Shown here: one piece after another, positions 62,364 through 64,000 of the stretch | How the letters are laid out: every line of letters begins with the position of its first letter | Position numbering within the stretch: position 1 is the stretch's first letter | Assembly (NCBI RefSeq): GCF_000018025.1 | Contig: NC_009831.1 | Coordinates: 4,526,001-4,590,000, forward strand | Direction: 5' to 3' | DNA from: Shewanella sediminis HAW-EB3 | GTDB lineage: Bacteria; Pseudomonadota; Gammaproteobacteria; Enterobacterales; Shewanellaceae | Length of the DNA: 64,000 nucleotides | Made by a program: the position numbers and the translations under genes | The notes under the pieces: generated by a model | Told to the model about the DNA's origin: nothing | Databases searched by the model: none | Seen by the model: the letters and a program-made list of their open reading frames with translations, nothing else

Positions 62364-64000
62364 TTAGTAGACGTCTTTCAACAGGCGTTTTTCATGTTTC
62401 AGGCGTTCATAGTATTTCAATGCCTCATCACAGGACATCTCCCCATGGAGTTCGATGACCTGCAAAATCGCCTTCTCTACATCGACAGCCATGTGTGAGA
62501 CATCGCCACAGATATAGATATACGCGCCCTGCTCGAGCCAGCCATAAAACTCCGCGCCCTGCTGTTCGATACGATGCTGAACATAGATTTTCTGTTGCTG
62601 ATCCCGTGAGAAGGCAAGATCCATACGGGTCAATACGCCTGAGTCCAGATGTTGTTGCCACTCATCCCGGTAGAGGTAATCGAGCTCTTCATTACGGTTA
62701 CCGAAGAATAACCAGCTCTTACCTGTATGCTTTTGCGCGGCGCGCTGCTGCATGAATGCCCTGAACGGCGCAACGCCGGTGCCGGGACCAATCATGATCA
62801 TGGACGCATCGCCGTGTTCTGGCAGACGGAAGTGTTCATTCTCCTCGACGAAGATATTCACCTCGGCATTCAGTGCCAGTCGCTGACACAGGTAGCCGCT
62901 GGCTCCGCCCACATATCGATGACTTTCGACACCTTGACCCGACATATACTCGACCACGGCTATCGTTAAGTGAACCTCTTCACCAACGTCCGACTGACTG
63001 GAGGAGATAGAGTATTTTCTCGGCGTCAATCTGCGCAGAGATGACAGCAACTGCTCCGCCGTAAGTCGGGCCGGATAGAGACGTACCAACTCGAAGATCT
63101 GATGGCGACGTGCATAGTCACGCACCCCATCGAAGTCAGCCACTAAACCAAGTAGCTCGGCTTGTTGACTCAGCGTCGCATACTTTTCGATAAAGGCAGG
63201 GTGACACTGGGTCAGCTCATAATTTTCAATCAAGGCCTGTGAAATTGTTCTGATGTTGCCATCAACTTCAACCTCGACGTCGGCCGGGATAGACAAGTTG
63301 GCCAGCAGCGTTGCGACCTCTGTCTCGTCGTTTTTAAACCAGACGCTCAGCAGATCGCCTGGCTGATATTGGATCCCCGAGCCCTCCAGTGACAGCGCGA
63401 TATGACGAAAATCTTTTTCACAGGCATCGGGTGCGAGTCTGTCATTGCATAACAGACGGGCCGAAAATGGACGCGCCTTGTTGTAGTAAGCCTGCTCCGC
63501 TCCCGTCGATTCGATGGGCATAACGGCATTGGCACAGCTGGCTTCCAGTCGATTTTGCAGCACCTTAATGACAGAAGTTATCCATGTGTCCGCCATGGCA
63601 TCATAGTCGACATCACACTCAGCCCGCTCATGGAGGCGCTGTGCTCCAAGCTCGCTAAGACGCTCATCGAAGTCTATGCCTGTCTTACAGAAGAAGCGAT
63701 AACTGGTGTCACCCAGAGCCAGTATCGAATAGGAGAGATCGGGTAACTGTGGGGCATTGTCCGCAAAGAGGGTGTGATAGAAACCCTCGGCACTCTCGGG
63801 TGGCTCACCCTCACCATAGGTACTGGTCACGATAATCAGGTGACTTTCGCGCTGCAGGTTATCGGTATCGTAGTCGGCCATGGACGCGATGCGCACCGGC
63901 AAGCTATTGGCATCGCAACTCGCTTTTAACTGATAAGCCAGATGCTTCGAGTTACCGGTTTGAGATGCAAACAAGATGGTAAGCGTGTCGGTCGCCTTGG
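62364..64000 (-). CDS. CysJ-like diflavin reductase (5' end outside window)
   Basis: 545 residues are visible and the frame is open to the window edge. FMN flavodoxin domain: TILFASQTGNSKHLA, TSTYGEGEPPESA, LALGDTSYRFFC; then the FAD connection domain (RKYSISSSQ), and the NADPH domain (IGPGTGVAPFRAFMQQR, WLFFGNR, YICGDVSHMAVDVEKAI), ending RLLKDVY like CysJ. It passes electrons from NADPH through FAD and FMN to a partner such as the sulfite reductase haemoprotein. CysI is not in view; another partner is possible. Confidence 0.92.
   Translation of the reverse strand, partial: KATDTLTILFASQTGNSKHLAYQLKASCDANSLPVRIASMADYDTDNLQRESHLIIVTSTYGEGEPPESAEGFYHTLFADNAPQLPDLSYSILALGDTSYRFFCKTGIDFDERLSELGAQRLHERAECDVDYDAMADTWITSVIKVLQNRLEASCANAVMPIESTGAEQAYYNKARPFSARLLCNDRLAPDACEKDFRHIALSLEGSGIQYQPGDLLSVWFKNDETEVATLLANLSIPADVEVEVDGNIRTISQALIENYELTQCHPAFIEKYATLSQQAELLGLVADFDGVRDYARRHQIFELVRLYPARLTAEQLLSSLRRLTPRKYSISSSQSDVGEEVHLTIAVVEYMSGQGVESHRYVGGASGYLCQRLALNAEVNIFVEENEHFRLPEHGDASMIMIGPGTGVAPFRAFMQQRAAQKHTGKSWLFFGNRNEELDYLYRDEWQQHLDSGVLTRMDLAFSRDQQQKIYVQHRIEQQGAEFYGWLEQGAYIYICGDVSHMAVDVEKAILQVIELHGEMSCDEALKYYERLKHEKRLLKDVY

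Overview
The window is a bacterial chromosome segment that reads as a marine Shewanella-type gammaproteobacterium. The signs are the multihaem respiratory cytochromes with CxxCH motifs, the cobalamin salvage operon beside metH, an NADH-dependent persulfide reductase of the kind characterised from Shewanella loihica, and many intergenic palindromes of the REP type. The genus is an inference from gene content and layout; no database search was possible. Genes are dense and mostly in operons, except between about 27.8 and 46.8 kb, where they are separated by long repeat-filled gaps.

Layout, left part. At 0-6.1 kb lies the start of a sigma-54-type response regulator (its 3' end is outside the window) and an operon of a membrane fusion protein, a small membrane protein, an ABC ATPase and two MacB/FtsX-like permeases. 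It is preceded by a good sigma-54 promoter and a row of GTGTCCG boxes, so a self-contained two-component/sigma-54 regulatory unit is likely. At 6.2-9.0 kb a split YeeE/YedE sulfur transporter and a CoA-disulfide/persulfide reductase with a rhodanese domain form a sulfane-sulfur operon. At 9.3-20.6 kb are a MAPEG protein, btuF, a tRNA-Leu(CAG) and the cobalamin genes cobO, cobQ, cobU, cobS, cobT, btuC and btuD under a cobalamin riboswitch, with cobC upstream. At 20.7-27.8 kb are an SSS-type histidine kinase with a tiny membrane protein before it and, divergently, metH behind a three-box MetJ operator. Import, adenosylation and assembly of cobalamin thus sit next to a major cobalamin-using enzyme.

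Middle part (27.8-46.8 kb), the accessory region. It holds a WxxxGF-repeat lipoprotein, a flavin monooxygenase, a LysR/PACE efflux pair flanked by 33-bp direct repeats, an NrfA-like pentahaem lipoprotein with a CRP site, a YdcH/DUF465 protein, a GlnD, a secreted unknown protein, and a four-gene AT-richer cluster: TIR-like DUF1863 protein, alpha/beta hydrolase, trypsin-like protease, second TIR protein. This cluster is the best candidate for an undescribed (probably anti-phage) system. The gaps in this region carry a composite multi-hairpin repeat whose stems change in a compensatory way between copies while the loops stay constant.

Right part. At 46-56 kb are TM2, GST, U32 (RlhA-like), a Tat-exported dipeptidase, a 2OG-Fe(II) oxygenase, an octahaem HAO-like cytochrome and a chemoreceptor. 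At 57-59.4 kb an amino-acid ABC transporter follows two ArgR-like boxes. The end holds a repeat-built E/R/K helix protein, a stand-alone receiver protein, a DUF1707 protein and the C-terminal part of a CysJ-like flavoprotein that runs off the window. A striking window-wide feature is a set of tandem arrays that all have a 7- or 14-bp period although the unit sequences differ. Several begin inside or directly after stop codons, one lies inside the riboswitch and one directly upstream of a TIR gene.
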